NCBI GenBank assembly: GCA_963924555.1
Contig: OZ004586.1
Location: forward strand, 7,894,501 to 7,958,500
Reading direction: 5' to 3'
DNA: 64,000 bases
Origin: Crambe crambe
Taxonomy: Eukaryota; Porifera; Demospongiae; Poecilosclerida; Crambeidae
The notes beneath the pieces are model-generated. The model was not told where the DNA came from. It made no database searches and worked only from the letters and a program-made list of their open reading frames with translations. This document shows, piece by piece, positions 1 through 11,800 of the stretch. The position numbers and the translations under genes were made by a program. Within the stretch, counting starts at the first letter, position 1, and each line of letters begins with the position of its first letter.

Positions 1-1194
1 TGACTTCTAAAATCGCCATCACCTTGGGCCAGACTTTTTTACTGGAACTTGCCATAATTTTTTTCACCTGTATATTATCATTATTATTCATCTTTGAGGT
101 ATTAATGTTAAAATTGCTTGTTTCTACACAGATATAACGCAGACACTTATGATAATTCACTTATGGGAATTAGTGGTGGTTTATCTTCTAGATAAAACGC
201 ATCACTTATCTGAATATGTGCAAAAACAGCAGTGTGCCACTACATTCCATTGGCTATCAGTGACCAATGAAGCACTCTTTTTGCATGATTAGAAGGAATT
301 TAAGGGATATAATTATTACTAGCAGTACCTGTCCGAAGCATCTTTAGATCAGTGATATAACCAACGATATAACCGAAATCATTCAGAAAGCTCGATCAAG
401 AAGAAAATTGGGCATTAATTGGAATTAAATCTCCTGTTTAGAATGTTTTCGCGGACGGTGGCGGTCCTCTGCCTGATCCATGTGAGGACAGCTAGCTTCA
501 TGTGTGAATAATCCAACAGCAGAGAGCCATGTGGAAAATAACCAAAAACTAAGGTACTAGCTCTAGGCTTTAATTGGTGCTTCTGTTTACTATAATTTTG
601 ATCGATAATGGATAGTTGACTTTAGGTATGGGTCGACAATTATTCTATAATTATCATATCAATGACTTTCTATGCTATAGCATGGCTAGCTATAGCTAGC
701 TTGTTTGCTTAGTTTTGTTGCTTTCCTCAGGACTTTTAGCTACCTACTTGTGACTTGGTCATAAAATCTTGAGCTTTAGCTATGCCCTCTACTCTTGCTG
801 ATTCATGTTAGTTTTCTCTCTTGCTCCCAGTACTTTCTTAGACGATTGTTTACTTGCTTACTGCCTCTGCTCTCGCTGCTTGGCTCTCTTCATGACTGTT
901 AACTTGCCTACTAGTGACTTTGTAGTTTCTGTTCTGCTATTTAACTTTCCTGTAGGCTCTCTTTCTGCCCCTTCAGACGATCATAACATTTTGAGTTTTG
1001 TAGGATCTGCTTTCATGTTGGTTTTCTTGCTTCCTGTACTTTCTCAGATGATCATTAACTTGCTGCTTAGTTACTTGAGCTGTGCATGTGACTGTAAGGT
1101 TAAGGTCATGTACATGCGTATAATTATTTGTGCTTGCTACTAATAGGATGTATGTACCACACATAGTCACCTCCAGCACACTTCAGAGCCGAGG
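1..1194. other. No supported gene; AT-rich flank
   Basis: No domain, splice pattern or RNA gene can be supported here. Short T-rich reading frames around 805-1143 fall in diverged internal repeats (similar phrases near 805, 900 and 1015) and have no recognisable protein features. Short TAGC-rich stretches, common throughout the window, occur near 680-700. Confidence 0.5.
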
Positions 1195-2730
1195 CTAAAA
1201 TGACTTCTATACATAATACTCAAAAGGAAAGTGGTTAGGTACCTCACACCCAAAGGCCAGACTAGTCTACTGCTTAGTATAGTCGACCTTGATCTATAAA
1301 CCCACCTTTCAAATTGTAACTCTCAGAAAGAACAGAAGTGAAGTCACTGACTATTAAAGAATTGCCACATGCACACACTTCCTGACACTACAAACAATAT
1401 GGTCCACATGAACATATAATATCATGTATAGTATTCTATTATGGCCCATCTACAAGGTCCTGAGGGATATCTTGAAAGAAAACCAATATCTTGGTGTGGT
1501 AGAGATAGTGGGAATGTGGGAATAGGCTTATCAAATTGGTGTGGTAGGTTGTGTAAATCACATGACTACAAGGCTGTATGTGAAGGAAATAATTTGAGTG
1601 GGAGTTACATATTTGGCAACTATGCAGGGACTATGTCATTACTGAATGCCCCCTCCCTCCCTCCTGCTTCTTTAGATTTAGTGTTTTTTTTTTGTTTTGT
1701 TGTTGTTTTTTGTTTTTTAGCTAGCTAGCTAGCTAGATTCTGATCCCTGAGCATGAAATAGTCCAGACACTTCCACCAATGGCAACTCCTATCCTTAGCC
1801 CAGGACAGTCCTGTCTTGGCATGCAGATAAGTAAAGGAGAGGCGTGAGTTTTTGCTATGATTAGCTAGTGTTGGTGTGTTTTTGTTCAATCAATGGCTCC
1901 TACAATAAGTGTATACAGTTTGTCTTATTTCGCGGGGAAATCATTCGCGGTTTAGATTTTGAAAAAAACCTGGCCAGCTAGCTAGGCACATGCATGCACA
2001 CAGAGCTAGAGCTATAGCTAGCTAAAGCTTTGATGGCATGCAAGTCTAGGCCATCTTTTGTTTGAGACTACGTTATAGACAACAATATCTGGAGTGCCGT
2101 AGTTAGAGAAGCATTATTATTGTGCAGCTGGCTAGAGTGAGGTACCTTTGGGACTAGCTACCCAAGGAAATCCAGCTCAGCCTGGAGAAAGGAAATGTCT
2201 GAGCTGCTGCACTTGAGTAAATATTACAAGGAAGGCTCATGTGGAATTTGGCTGTGACTTAAAAGTCCTGAGATCATAGGTCAGCTATTCCTCAATATAA
2301 ATTGGTTGGAAAATGATCAATGACCATCTCAGTAATTTCCAACTGTACAATAGCATTATAGTGAGAACTGAAAATCTAACAGATATAGCTAGCATGAAGT
2401 TGCATTGCATATTATTATGAATTCTCTTACCCATGTACCTTTTTGTGATGGATGTGGTCACCTTGTCAACCTTGCATGTGTTTCAAAATTGGAAACTATA
2501 TTCCCCTCAAAATGAATGCTAGCTACTCAAAAGGCTGGTACCTCACACCCAAAGGCCAAACTAGCAGAGGAGTAGCTACCATTAGGGCAACTAGGGCACT
2601 TGCCCCAGTAAAATTTCATGTGAATATAGCTGTTTAGGGCACCAAATCTTGAATCCTAGCTACTCCCCTGACTAGTCTACTGCTTGGTAATAGCCAAAAT
2701 TGTAACTCTCAGAAGTGAAGTCACTGACTA

Positions 2731-3803
2731 TCAGAGAGTGCGGTAGCACTCTCTATGTAGGGATGACTCGGACGGCCGCGCGCGCCGCCTATAGACTAAT
2801 ACAAAAGTGAAATTCCAGTTCCCCCACTTAGACCTAACAAAAGCTACTGTGAATGATTATCCAGCCTACTAGAGCCTACTACAATGTGCAGACCAAGTTT
2901 CAGGACCAGGGAGCTTACCGTTTCAGAAATACGGCAAGCAGGTAAATCGCTATATTCTTCTTCTTCTCTATTATTATTCTTCTTCTTATTATTATTCTTC
3001 TTAGACAACCATATCTCTCGAACCACTCAAGCTACAGCTATGATTTCTGGACAAATCCACTCCGAATTCTACGAACTACGATCTTTTCTACTCGTTGATC
3101 CTCGAAAGAGTCGATGAAAAAGGAGACACTATAAGGAGCACAGCACTCGACTAATTCAATTAGGAAGCCATCTTTTCTATAATACGCATGCGCATGTATT
3201 TGATATCTAATTATTCGAAATTATAATATTACTCAGCTGCCTCTAGCTAGCTAGCTAGCTAGGTCCTAGGTATAGGTATATGTAGCTAGAATAATGATGA
3301 TGATGATAGACTACTGTATCGACTCGGGGATTTAGATTCAACAAGGTAGACTCTATTTCAGCATCTTCTACTTCCACCTTGACTCGTTGATAATGATTGG
3401 GCTGGTATGCTATTGGAGAACTATTCTTCTTTCATCTGTCCCTGCATTATTACACATAGAAGAATGAACTCTATACATAGCTAAAACCATAAAAGAGAGG
3501 AAAAAGACCAGGAACAAGTAAGGGAAAAAGCATTTCGTGAAATGAAAAAAGATGTAGGGATGACCACTGCTCAAAAAAGTAAGGAAACAAGAAGGATGGA
3601 ATCTTTGTTCTGTATATCCAGCCAACAATCCCTACATATACGTACATTACTACACTATAATCTGAAGCTACCCGACGTATATGTAGGGATTGTTGGCTGG
3701 ATATACAGAACAAAGATTCCATCCTTCTTGTTTCCTTACTTTTTTGAGCAGTGGTCATCCCTACATCTTTTTTCATTTCACGAAATGCTTTTTCCCTTAC
3801 TTG
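2731..3803 (+). mobile_element. Helitron-like element, copy 1 (A|T insertion)
   Basis: Copy I of the tandem unit reads 'gacta' directly into 'ttaaagaattg' (near 1350-1360). Here the same site is interrupted by about 1.07 kb that starts TCAGAGAG. The insertion falls between A and T without clear target duplication, and a long hairpin sits at the 3' end; both recall Helitrons. The 3' terminus is not a clean CTRR, so the class is tentative. A homologous element occupies 9802-12070. Confidence 0.4.
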
Positions 3804-3805
3804 TT
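3513..3805. repeat. Perfect 131-bp-arm hairpin, copy 1
   Basis: The left arm (3513-3643) and right arm (3675-3805) are exact or nearly exact reverse complements around a 31-nt loop. Because of the symmetry, both strands show the same apparent reading frame; it is a shadow and not a gene. A transcript would fold into long double-stranded RNA. A diverged second copy is at 11801-12066. Confidence 0.9.
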
Positions 3806-5555
3806 AAAGAATTGCCACATGCACACACTCTATAGTCTTCCTGATATGGTCCACATGAACATGTCTACAAGGCCTACGGGGATATCTCCAATATCTTGGT
3901 GTGGTAGAGATAATGGGAATGTGGTCAGGCTTCAGACAAATTTGCAGCTGTTGGTGTGGTAGGTTGTGTAAATCAACTGTATGTGAAGGTCATTACTGGA
4001 TGCATGCCCCCTCCCCTCCTGCTTCTTTAGATATAGCTATTATATTATTATATTATCAGATTGTTAGCTATCTAGCTAGATGGCTACTCTGATCCCTGAG
4101 ATAGTCCAGATACTTCCACCAATGGCAACTTCTATCCTTAGCCCAGAGGGGGTGGAACAGTCCTGTCATGCAGATAAAGTATGATGACTAGTGTTGGTGT
4201 GTTTTGCTCAATCATATTGCAATGGCTTTCTACAGTATTTTGCATTTGCAATGTGAATTAATCCATAGTGCTGTGCACTTTGAAATAGCTATCTGCCAAT
4301 TTGATAAGACACTGTGGGGAGATAACCCATAGAGGGTCTAGCTAATTTGTGGTAGGCTGTGTATGGTCATTGCAACTATGCATGTTATTGAAATTGCTTA
4401 ATGATCACTGTCACATGCAAAAGGTTTCTAAGGGTTGATTAACAGTATAGTTAAAAGTTTAGCTGGCTAGAGTGAGTACCTTTGGGACTAGCTACCAAGT
4501 GACAGGGCAGGGAGGGAGCTTCCTCTCATAATGAATAACAACAACATTAGCTATGCAGGAATGTGCCAATACACCTACCCCTCTCCAAATGGAAAATCTC
4601 CAGTAGTACTCACTGCTTAGGTATCTACTATTCACCCCCTCCCTTCCCCACAAGGAAAACCAGCTCACCCACTGGAGAGAATTCAACAGCAGCATGGTAC
4701 AAGGAAATGTCTGAGTTGCTGCACTTGAGAAACATTACAAGGAAGGCTATAGAATAAGCTCATGTGGAATTTGGATGTGACTTAAAGTCCTGAGATCATA
4801 GGTCAGCTATAAATTTTCAACTCAGTAATTTCTAGATAGCTTCTTAATTGCTATAATTGCAGCGAGCGAGCAAGCTGACTCTTGGGTCATGACTCATTGA
4901 AATTGTAAATATACATCTCTAGATCTACACTCCAAAATGCCCCAGGCATACGTACGGTACGTATGTGTCCCAAATTAGTAGCACTGAGCATGCGCATGCT
5001 CCAATTATAATTGAGCTAGGTTGTTTTCTACAGCCCTTTGTCGTGGTAAGTATTTACAGCTTTTTATGTATGGAGCTTCCTGCATGCGGTCTAATTCCAT
5101 CACCTTGTCAACCTAGTGATTCAAAACTGGGAACCATTCCCTCCATATTTCCCTCATCTCACTTCTATACTCAAAAGGAAAGTGGTCTGGTATACCTCAT
5201 ACCCAAAGGCTAGTCTAGTCTACTGCTTAGTACAGACCTTGATTTATAAACCCACCTTTCAAATTGTAACTCTCAGAAGTGAAGTTGCTGACAATTGCCA
5301 CACACTCTATAGTCTTGCTGATACTGCAAACAATATGATCCACATGAACAGTATAATATTATAGCCCATCTACAAGGCCCTGAGGGAGATTTTGACCAAT
5401 ACCTTGGTGTGGTAGAGATAATGGGAATATGATCAGATTTCAAATTTGCAGCTGTTGGTGTGGTAAGTTGTCTAAATCACACATGGCCCTTGCTTCATGC
5501 TGTATGTGAAGGTCATTACTACCCCCTCCCTCTGCTTCTTTAGATTTAGTGTTTT

Positions 5556-6066
5556 TGCCTCGGCACCAGAGTGCCGAGGCACAGTGCCAAAGGCGACTAT
5601 CTATCTATCTATGATGGTACGTATTAATAGCGCGCGCAATAATGCGCGGTGATGTGCATTTATAGCTAGCTACAAGCCAACACAACTTCAAGCTCTACTA
5701 AAGACAAACAGACAGGCTCAGGCTCGCAGTCACTAGTCAGTAGTACACTACGCAGTAATGTCTTTGCCAACAAATCAAGCCCATGCAGAGAACTGACTAA
5801 AAGACAGCAATTAACAGAAACAACAGAGATTGCATGACATGCCAAAGAGAGAGCCATGTTGAAGGAGAATCTAATGACAGAATCCAGTACACATACTTCA
5901 ATCAAGCTATATGTGAGAATCGTTCAAAACGGCAGTTTGAAAGCATTGAACAGCAAGAATACTAGCTGCGTAGCTAAATACCAACCTTACTACAATAAGC
6001 CATGTTGCTCAGTGCACATTACAAGTTTAATAATAATAAAGGTTGCACCAAAGTCGTGCCGAGGCA
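5556..6066. mobile_element. Possible ~510-bp inverted-repeat element
   Basis: Relative to the sister repeat copy near 7520-7610, this copy holds unrelated sequence between 'tttagtgttt' and 'aatggcaactt'. The segment starts TGCCTCGGCAC and ends GTGCCGAGGCA (11-bp terminal inverted repeats). Its left end also forms an immediate hairpin, with the complement at 5571-5581. The right flank resembles 24683-24720. No protein is encoded. The boundary is approximate and no target duplication is evident. Confidence 0.35.
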
Positions 6067-6455
6067 TTCCTAGTCTTTTTAAAAGACTAACTTGTTTAGC
6101 TAATACAATGGCAACTTCTATCCTTAGCCCAAAGGGGGTAGAACAGTCCTGTCTTGGCATGCAGATAAAGTAAAGGAGAGGTGTCAAGTTTTTGCTATGG
6201 TGACTAGTGTTGGTGTGTTTTGTTCAATCACATTGCAATGGCTTTCTACAGTACTTTGCATTTGCAATGTGAATTAATCTATAGTGCTGTGCACTTTGAA
6301 ATAGCTATCTGCATGCCAATCTGATAAGACACTGTGGGGAGATAACCCATAGAGGGTCTAGCTAATTCGTGGTAGGCTGTGTATGGTCATTGCAACTATG
6401 CTTGATTAATGATCACTGTCACATGCAAAAGGTTTCTAAGGGTTGATTAACTGTA

Positions 6456-6579
6456 CACTGTAAAAATGAAAGTGTACTGCACACTAAATTGTCCCAATAG
6501 ACACACCAAAAAAAAACAAAAAAACAGTGTGTGTATTGGGACAAAATGGTGTGCAGTAAACACTTTCATTTTTACAGTG
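6456..6579. mobile_element. 124-bp foldback MITE inserted at TA
   Basis: The ends CACTGTAAAAATGAAAGTG and its complement form inverted repeats of about 50 bp covering nearly the whole element. It is flanked by TA (6454-6455 and 6580-6581). The sister repeat at 4437-4458 has one TA at the same place and no insert, giving a direct empty-site comparison. TA duplication suggests mobilisation by a Tc1/mariner-type transposase. It is non-coding. Confidence 0.85.
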
Positions 6580-8255
6580 TATAGTTAATAGTTTAGCTGG
6601 CTAGAGTGAGTACCTTTGGGACTAGCTACCAAGTGACAGGGCAGGGAGGGAGCCTCCTCTCATAATGAATAACAACAACATTAGCTATGCAGGAATGTGC
6701 CAATACACCTACCCCTCTCCAAATGGAAAATCTCCAGTAGTACTCACTGCTTAGGTATCTACTATTCACCCCCTCCCTTCCTCCCAAGGAAATCCAGCTC
6801 ACCCACTGGCCTGGAGAGAAGTCAACAGCAGCATTGTAAAAAGGAAATGTCTGAGTTGCTGCACTTAATTGAGAAACATTACAAGGAATGTGCAATTTGG
6901 ATGTGACTTAAAGTCCTGAGATCATAGGTCAGCATTGGCAGCTCAGTAATTTCTAAATAGCTTCTTAATTGCTATTATAGTGAAAATTGAAAGCCTAACA
7001 GGTAGGTACCATGAAGTTGTATTGCATATCATTATGACCCACCAACTTTTGTACCCTTATGGTGAACCTAGTGGTTCAAAACTGGGAACCATTCACTCCT
7101 CATCTCATTTCTATACTCAAAAGGAAAGTGGTCTGGTATACCTCATACCCAAAGGCTAGACTAGTCTACTGCTTAGTACAGACCTTGATCTATAAACCCA
7201 CCTTTCAAATTGTAACTCTCAGAAGTGAAGTTGTTGACAATTGCTACACACTCTATAGTCTTGCTGATACTGCAAACAATATGATCCACATGAACAGTAT
7301 AGTTTATATTATAGTGCCCTGAGGGAGATTTTGAAAGTAAACCAATATCTTGGTGTGGTAGAGATAGTGGGAATATGGTCAGACTTCAGAATGGGCTTAT
7401 CAAATTGGTGTGGTAGGTTGTGTAATCACATGGCCCTTGGCCCCTTGTAGGGAACTTCATGCTGTATGTGAAGGTCATTACTGGATGCCCCCTCCCTCCC
7501 TCCCTCCTGCTTCTTTATATTTAGTGTTTATACCATCAGATTGTTAGTTATATCTATCTAGCTAGATGGCTACTGACAGTGATCCCTGAGATAGTCCAGA
7601 CACTTCCACCAATGGCAACTTCTATGTCTTGGCATGCAGATAAAGTAAAGGAAAGGTGTTGAGTTTTTGCTATAATTAGTGTTGGTGCATGTGTTTTTGT
7701 TCAATCACATGCAACAATACTTATAATTTGCATTTGCTAGTGCACTTGTCAACCTGACACTGTGGGGAGATAACCCATAGAGGGATCCTGGTGTGGTTGA
7801 GATAAATATTCTGGTAATAATATGGTCAGACTTCTAGTAGGCTGTGTATGGCCTTTATGCATGTTTCCTGAAACTGCTTAAATATCAGAATACTTTTGTT
7901 AGAATAAGGATTGGCGGATCTAGGAACGAACTACCCCTACTAGTTGGTTGTCTACTAAACTTTGTTATTGCAGCATTGGCCCTCAGGCACAATGCTAAAC
8001 TATACCGCCAGTAGCGTACAGCAGATTGCAGTGATTTTGCAACATGATCACTGTCACATCGTGCATCATTAAGGTAAATGTTTAAAAAAATAATAATAAA
8101 TAAAAACGACACTTTATAGCTACACTTTTTTGAAACCCCTTGAAATCCCTCAGTTCATTCAAAGCAGGCCCATAGAAGCTATGAAAGGCCTCCTAAGTAT
8201 GTGGTGATTTTACAAAAAAATTTTAATCACTGAGGTCATGTCATCTCCATATTGG

Positions 8256-8280
8256 GGGGGGGGGGGGGGGGGGGGGAGAG
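8256..8280. repeat. Poly-G run
   Basis: Uninterrupted G tract of about 20 nt followed by a G/A-rich stretch. Confidence 0.9.
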
Positions 8281-8310
8281 GGGGGTGTAAAGTTGTAACT
8301 AAGTACACTA

Positions 8311-8390
8311 TTGGAGAGCTCTCTTTTGATACCTAAATCAAGCTTATAGGTTGGAGAGCTCTCTTTTGATACCTAAATCAAGCTTATAGG
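8311..8390. repeat. Exact 40-bp tandem duplication
   Basis: Two adjacent identical 40-nt units starting 'ttggagagctctctttt' at 8311 and 8351. The surrounding 7.9-8.8 kb shows no supported gene. Confidence 0.9.
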
Positions 8391-8902
8391 GGGTAGCATA
8401 ATGAAGATATGGACGTTTTCTATATTGATCTTCCCTTAAAATAATTATGTTGGACAAGGACCTGATCACGTCTGGTAGCAGACCAGATGGAGGAAAAAGA
8501 ATAACCATTGTATATAATACTATCCCTCTGATGATAGAGGGATGGGTGGGAGGGATCTTTGACAAGAGTAGCTGGTTGCTTGGTCACTTCGCCTTGGCTA
8601 ACTGGCTAAGCATATTTTTTTTTCTGTGCATGCATGTCACAATACAACTGCTCCATGCGGGCCCACACTAGAGCATTGCATATTATGAACATCCTGCTGC
8701 TGAGAGAACCTCCCATCATTAACTCTGTTTCATGTTTAACAGTAACATCATCTGATCACATTAGCCAGAGTTGAGAAGTTAGGCTGTAGGGTGACCTTTG
8801 ATTGGGCCATCAGTAATAATTATAGGAGAGTTCAGCGCGCACCCCCTGCGCGTTTACACCGTGATCGACCACGCCCACTGGTTGGCAAAAGGCTTTTGAA
8901 AG

Positions 8903-9277
8903 ATGGTGGTCAGCTGCTGTGCGTATGGCTGTACTAACAGATTTGTGAAGGAAGGAACGCTAGATTTCTTTAGATTCCCAGCTGAGCCTGAAAGGAGGAG
9001 GAGGTGGATAGTTGCTGTGAAGAGAAAGGACTGGGTGCCAAAGAAACATACCAGGATATGTGGGCAACATTTCTCAACAGGTATGATTCAGCTAGCTTGC
9101 TTGCTTGCTAGTGTTTGAGCTATGAACTTTTTAGGGAAACCTAGTGATGATCCCCTTCATGTGGACTATGTGCCAAGGATTTTTGCTTTCAAGCAGAGTG
9201 CAAAATCACGGAGTGAGAGGCAGAACAAACGGCACCTACAGCTACAGCAACGAAGGGAAAAGGCTGCTGACCTGTAA
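8903..9277 (+). CDS. THAP zinc-finger protein (two exons)
   Basis: Exon 1 is 8903-9080 and exon 2 is 9135-9277. The 54-nt intron has GT...TTTTTAG borders and splits a Gly codon. The 106-aa product is essentially one THAP domain, a C2CH zinc-dependent DNA-binding fold of transposases and derived regulators. Zinc ligands are visible in 'CCAYGCTNRF' and 'CGQHF', with the conserved 'FFRFP', Trp and a C-terminal 'DPLHVDYVPRIF' after splicing. A basic Arg/Lys/Gln tail ends in TAA. It starts at the first ATG, just inside the left TIR. No catalytic domain follows, so it could at most bind DNA, for example the element's own ends. Retained spacing and splice sites suggest it is recent or maintained. 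Confidence 0.8.
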
Positions 9278-9664
9278 TAACAGTGCCATCGGACTTGGTA
9301 ATCACCCAAGCTTCGTGGGCTTTATCAGCTCCACACTGACTGGGGTTAACGAACGCTTTCAGTACTTGTTGACACCTAACCTTCTCAACCACACAGTTTT
9401 GACATAATTACTTTGAAAGTAGTTAAAGCCTTCCAGTTGTTTCCATGAAAGAAGTTATTCTAGAGTGTAGACCCCAGGACGAGTGATTAAGTAGCTGAAT
9501 ATGTGGCCATATTCCACACAAGGCCATTCAACAATGTCTGACGAAAAACTATCATTTGGCAGGTAGGGATCATCTCCAATTACAACACCAAATTTTTCTA
9601 GCTTAGCTTCATACCTAGCCTTCTCATCACCACCCAAACGCTGGAAATACTCGCTCATACTCAC
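9272..9664 (-). pseudogene. Broken SWIM/YqaJ-type protein fragment
   Basis: Read on the minus strand from 9664, the frame begins 'MSMSEYFQRLGGDEKARY' and runs through 'EWPCVEYGHIFSYLI' and 'RPGVYT'. After a gap or stop near 9455 it resumes with 'WKQLEGFNYFQSNYVK', then in another frame (9392-9272) with 'VLKAFVNPSQ' and 'AWVITKSDGTVI'. From memory this order matches the N-terminal part of long cnidarian and sponge proteins that continue into a SWIM zinc finger and a YqaJ-type nuclease; this was not checked by search. A donor-like GT follows at 9271-9270. The zinc finger and nuclease are absent, and at least one stop and one frameshift intervene. Confidence 0.6.
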
Positions 9665-10269
9665 CTTCGATATACACTATCTATGCCAGCCAGCTGCTTT
9701 TGCCAACCAGGGGGCGTGGTCGATCACGTTGTAATCGCGCGGGGGGTGCGCGCTGAACTCATCTATAGCTATACAGTATCCCTTTAAAAATTGATAGCTT
9801 ATCAGAGAGTTCGAGTGTACTAGGGATGACTCGGATGGCCGCACGCGCAGCCATACAAAAGTGAAATTCTAGTATCCCCACTTAGACCTAACAAAAGCTA
9901 CTGTGAATGATTATCCAGCCTACTAGAGCCTACTACAGCCTACTACAATGTGCAGACCAAGTTTCGGGACCAGGGAGCTTACCGTTTCAGAAATCGGCAA
10001 GCAGGTAGCTAAATCGCTGGATTCTTCTTCTTCTCTATTGTTATCGTTATTCTTCTTTGACAACCATGATCTCTCGAACCACTCAAGCTACAGCTATGAT
10101 TTCTGGATGAATCCGCTCCAAATTCTACCAACTACGATCTTTTTCTACTCGTTGACCCTTGAAAGAGTCAATGAAAAAGGAGACACTACGGAGCATAGCC
10201 CTAGCCCTAGCCATCTACGCATGCGCATGTATTTGATATCCAATTACTCGAAATTAGCTAGTAGATAGA

Positions 10270-11579
10270 GGGTGTATACAATCAGTGGACTGGACTACTG
10301 GACTGGACTACTGGACTGGACTACTGGACTGCCCTTTCACTTTACACATGCGAAATTGTAGAAGTGTAGCTGCATACACTAGTAGTTTGTCTACCACTAG
10401 AAGTGCATATCATCCTGCATACCTCTTAATGACACTTGTTGTCTTGCACAAAAAATGATAAGGCCATACAATCTAGCTACTAGACGAAGGTAGCTATATA
10501 TATGTTTGCTGCTTGTAAGAACTAGCATAAAATAAATAAATGTGCACTAGTTGGAAATTTTTAGTCAAGCTCTGTATACCCTCCCCTCCATTCCACTTCC
10601 CTCCCTCCAGTCCAGTGGTCCAGTCAGACACCGTCACTGGTGTATGGTAGCTTTGAACCTGTATGTACTTCCTAGGATAGTTTTGTACAAAGTGGAATGG
10701 AGGGGAGGGTAGAGTTTGACTAAACTTGGATAGTGGCAAACATACCTTCATCTAGTAGCTATAGGCCTTACCATTTTTTGTGCAAGACAACAAGTGTCAT
10801 TCAGAGGTATGCAGGATGATATGCACTTCTAGTGGTAAACTACCAGTAATTACTGCAATTTCTAATAGCTATTACATCTTCCCCAGTAATAGTCTGCACA
10901 TGCTCAGATGTATAAACTACTGCTATTAGGCAGGTGAACTGATGAGGGAAGATGTAATATTTGTTTACCACTAGAAGTGCATATCATCCTGAATGACACG
11001 TACTTGTTGTCTTTGCACAAAAAATGGTAAGGCCATACAATCTATAGCTACTAGATGAAGGTATGTTTGCCGCTTGTAAAAGCTATCCAAATGTAGTCAA
11101 ACTCTACCCTCCACTCCATTCCACCTCCCTCCCTCCCCAAACAAAATTATCCTACGTAGGAAGTACATACATACAGGTTCAAAGCTACCATACACCAGTG
11201 ACACCACTTGTATCTGGGTGTCTGACTGGACCACTGGACTGGAGGGAGGGAATTGGAATGGAGGGGAGGGTATAGAGCTTGACTAAAAATTTCCAACTAG
11301 TGCACATTTATTTATTTTATGCTAGTCCTTACAAGCAGCAAACATATACCTTCATCTAGTAGATTCTATGGCCTTACCATTTTTTGTGCAAGACAACAAG
11401 TGTCTTTCAGAGGTATGCAGGATGATATGTGGTAGACAAATTATATAGTGTATGCAGCTACACTTCTATAACTATGCAGCTACACTTCTACAATTTCGCA
11501 TGTGCCAGGTGAAAGGGCAGTCCAGTAGTCCAGTCCAGTAGTCCAGTCCAGTAGTCCAGTCCACCGATTGTATACACCC
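10270..11579. mobile_element. 1310-bp palindromic (foldback) element with 9-bp TSD
   Basis: The element begins GGGTGTATACAATC and ends with the complement. It is flanked by exact 9-bp copies of GTAGATAGA (10261-10269 and 11580-11588). The halves are long inverted copies: 10385-10850 pairs with 10970-11440 around a centre near 10915. Triplicated 'ctggactggacta' tracts lie just inside both ends. The homologous host element at 2731-3803 has 'gatagactactgta' once at this site. Terminal G, very long inverted repeats and a 9-bp duplication are typical of Mutator-like/foldback elements. No transposase is encoded, so it is non-autonomous. Confidence 0.85.
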
Positions 11580-11800
11580 GTAGATAGACTACTGTAGCTA
11601 TCAACTCGGGGATTTTAGATTCACCAATCCATCTACCGGTACACTCTATTTCAGCATCTTCGACCTCCAAGTAGCTCAACAATAACACAACACCTTGACT
11701 CGTTGCTATGCTATTGGAGAACTATTCTTCTTTCATCTGTCCCTGCATACACATAGAAGAATGAACTCTATACATAGCAAAGAGAGGAAAAAAGACCAGG

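Larger units (their letters stand above)
1195..7880 (+). repeat. Tandem array of a ~1.9-kb dispersed repeat unit
   Basis: The same ordered block of phrases recurs at about 1195-2400, 2480-2730 plus 3806-4830, 5100-6960 and 7040-7880. Markers are 'actcaaaaggaaagtggt', 'tggtgtggtagagata', 'tggcaacttctatcctt' and 'aaggaaatgtctgag'. Partial copies lie near 18240-18460 and 26150-26350, beside the NACHT genes. Copies differ by point changes and by insertions, so they act as empty-site controls for younger elements inserted in sister copies. No coding capacity is visible. The unit could be a segmental duplication or an old non-autonomous element. Confidence 0.75.
8828..9760. mobile_element. THAP-encoding transposon remnant with ~68-bp TIRs
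   Basis: The left end (8828-8896, from GAGTTCAGCGCGCACCCC) and right end (9694-9760) are inverted repeats of about 68 bp with few mismatches, including a shared 'cgtgatcgaccacgccc' core. TATAG occurs just outside both ends (8821-8825; 9764-9768), a possible target duplication if the termini extend 2-3 nt further. Inside lie a two-exon THAP gene on the plus strand and a broken SWIM/YqaJ-type reading frame on the minus strand, converging near 9275. No transposase catalytic domain is visible, so this is a deletion derivative. Confidence 0.75.

Noticed and set aside
3471-3835. Paired ~100-residue frames on both strands, recurring at 11695-12177
   Set aside because: They result from the hairpin symmetry: the same residues appear on both strands. 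No domain is recognisable.
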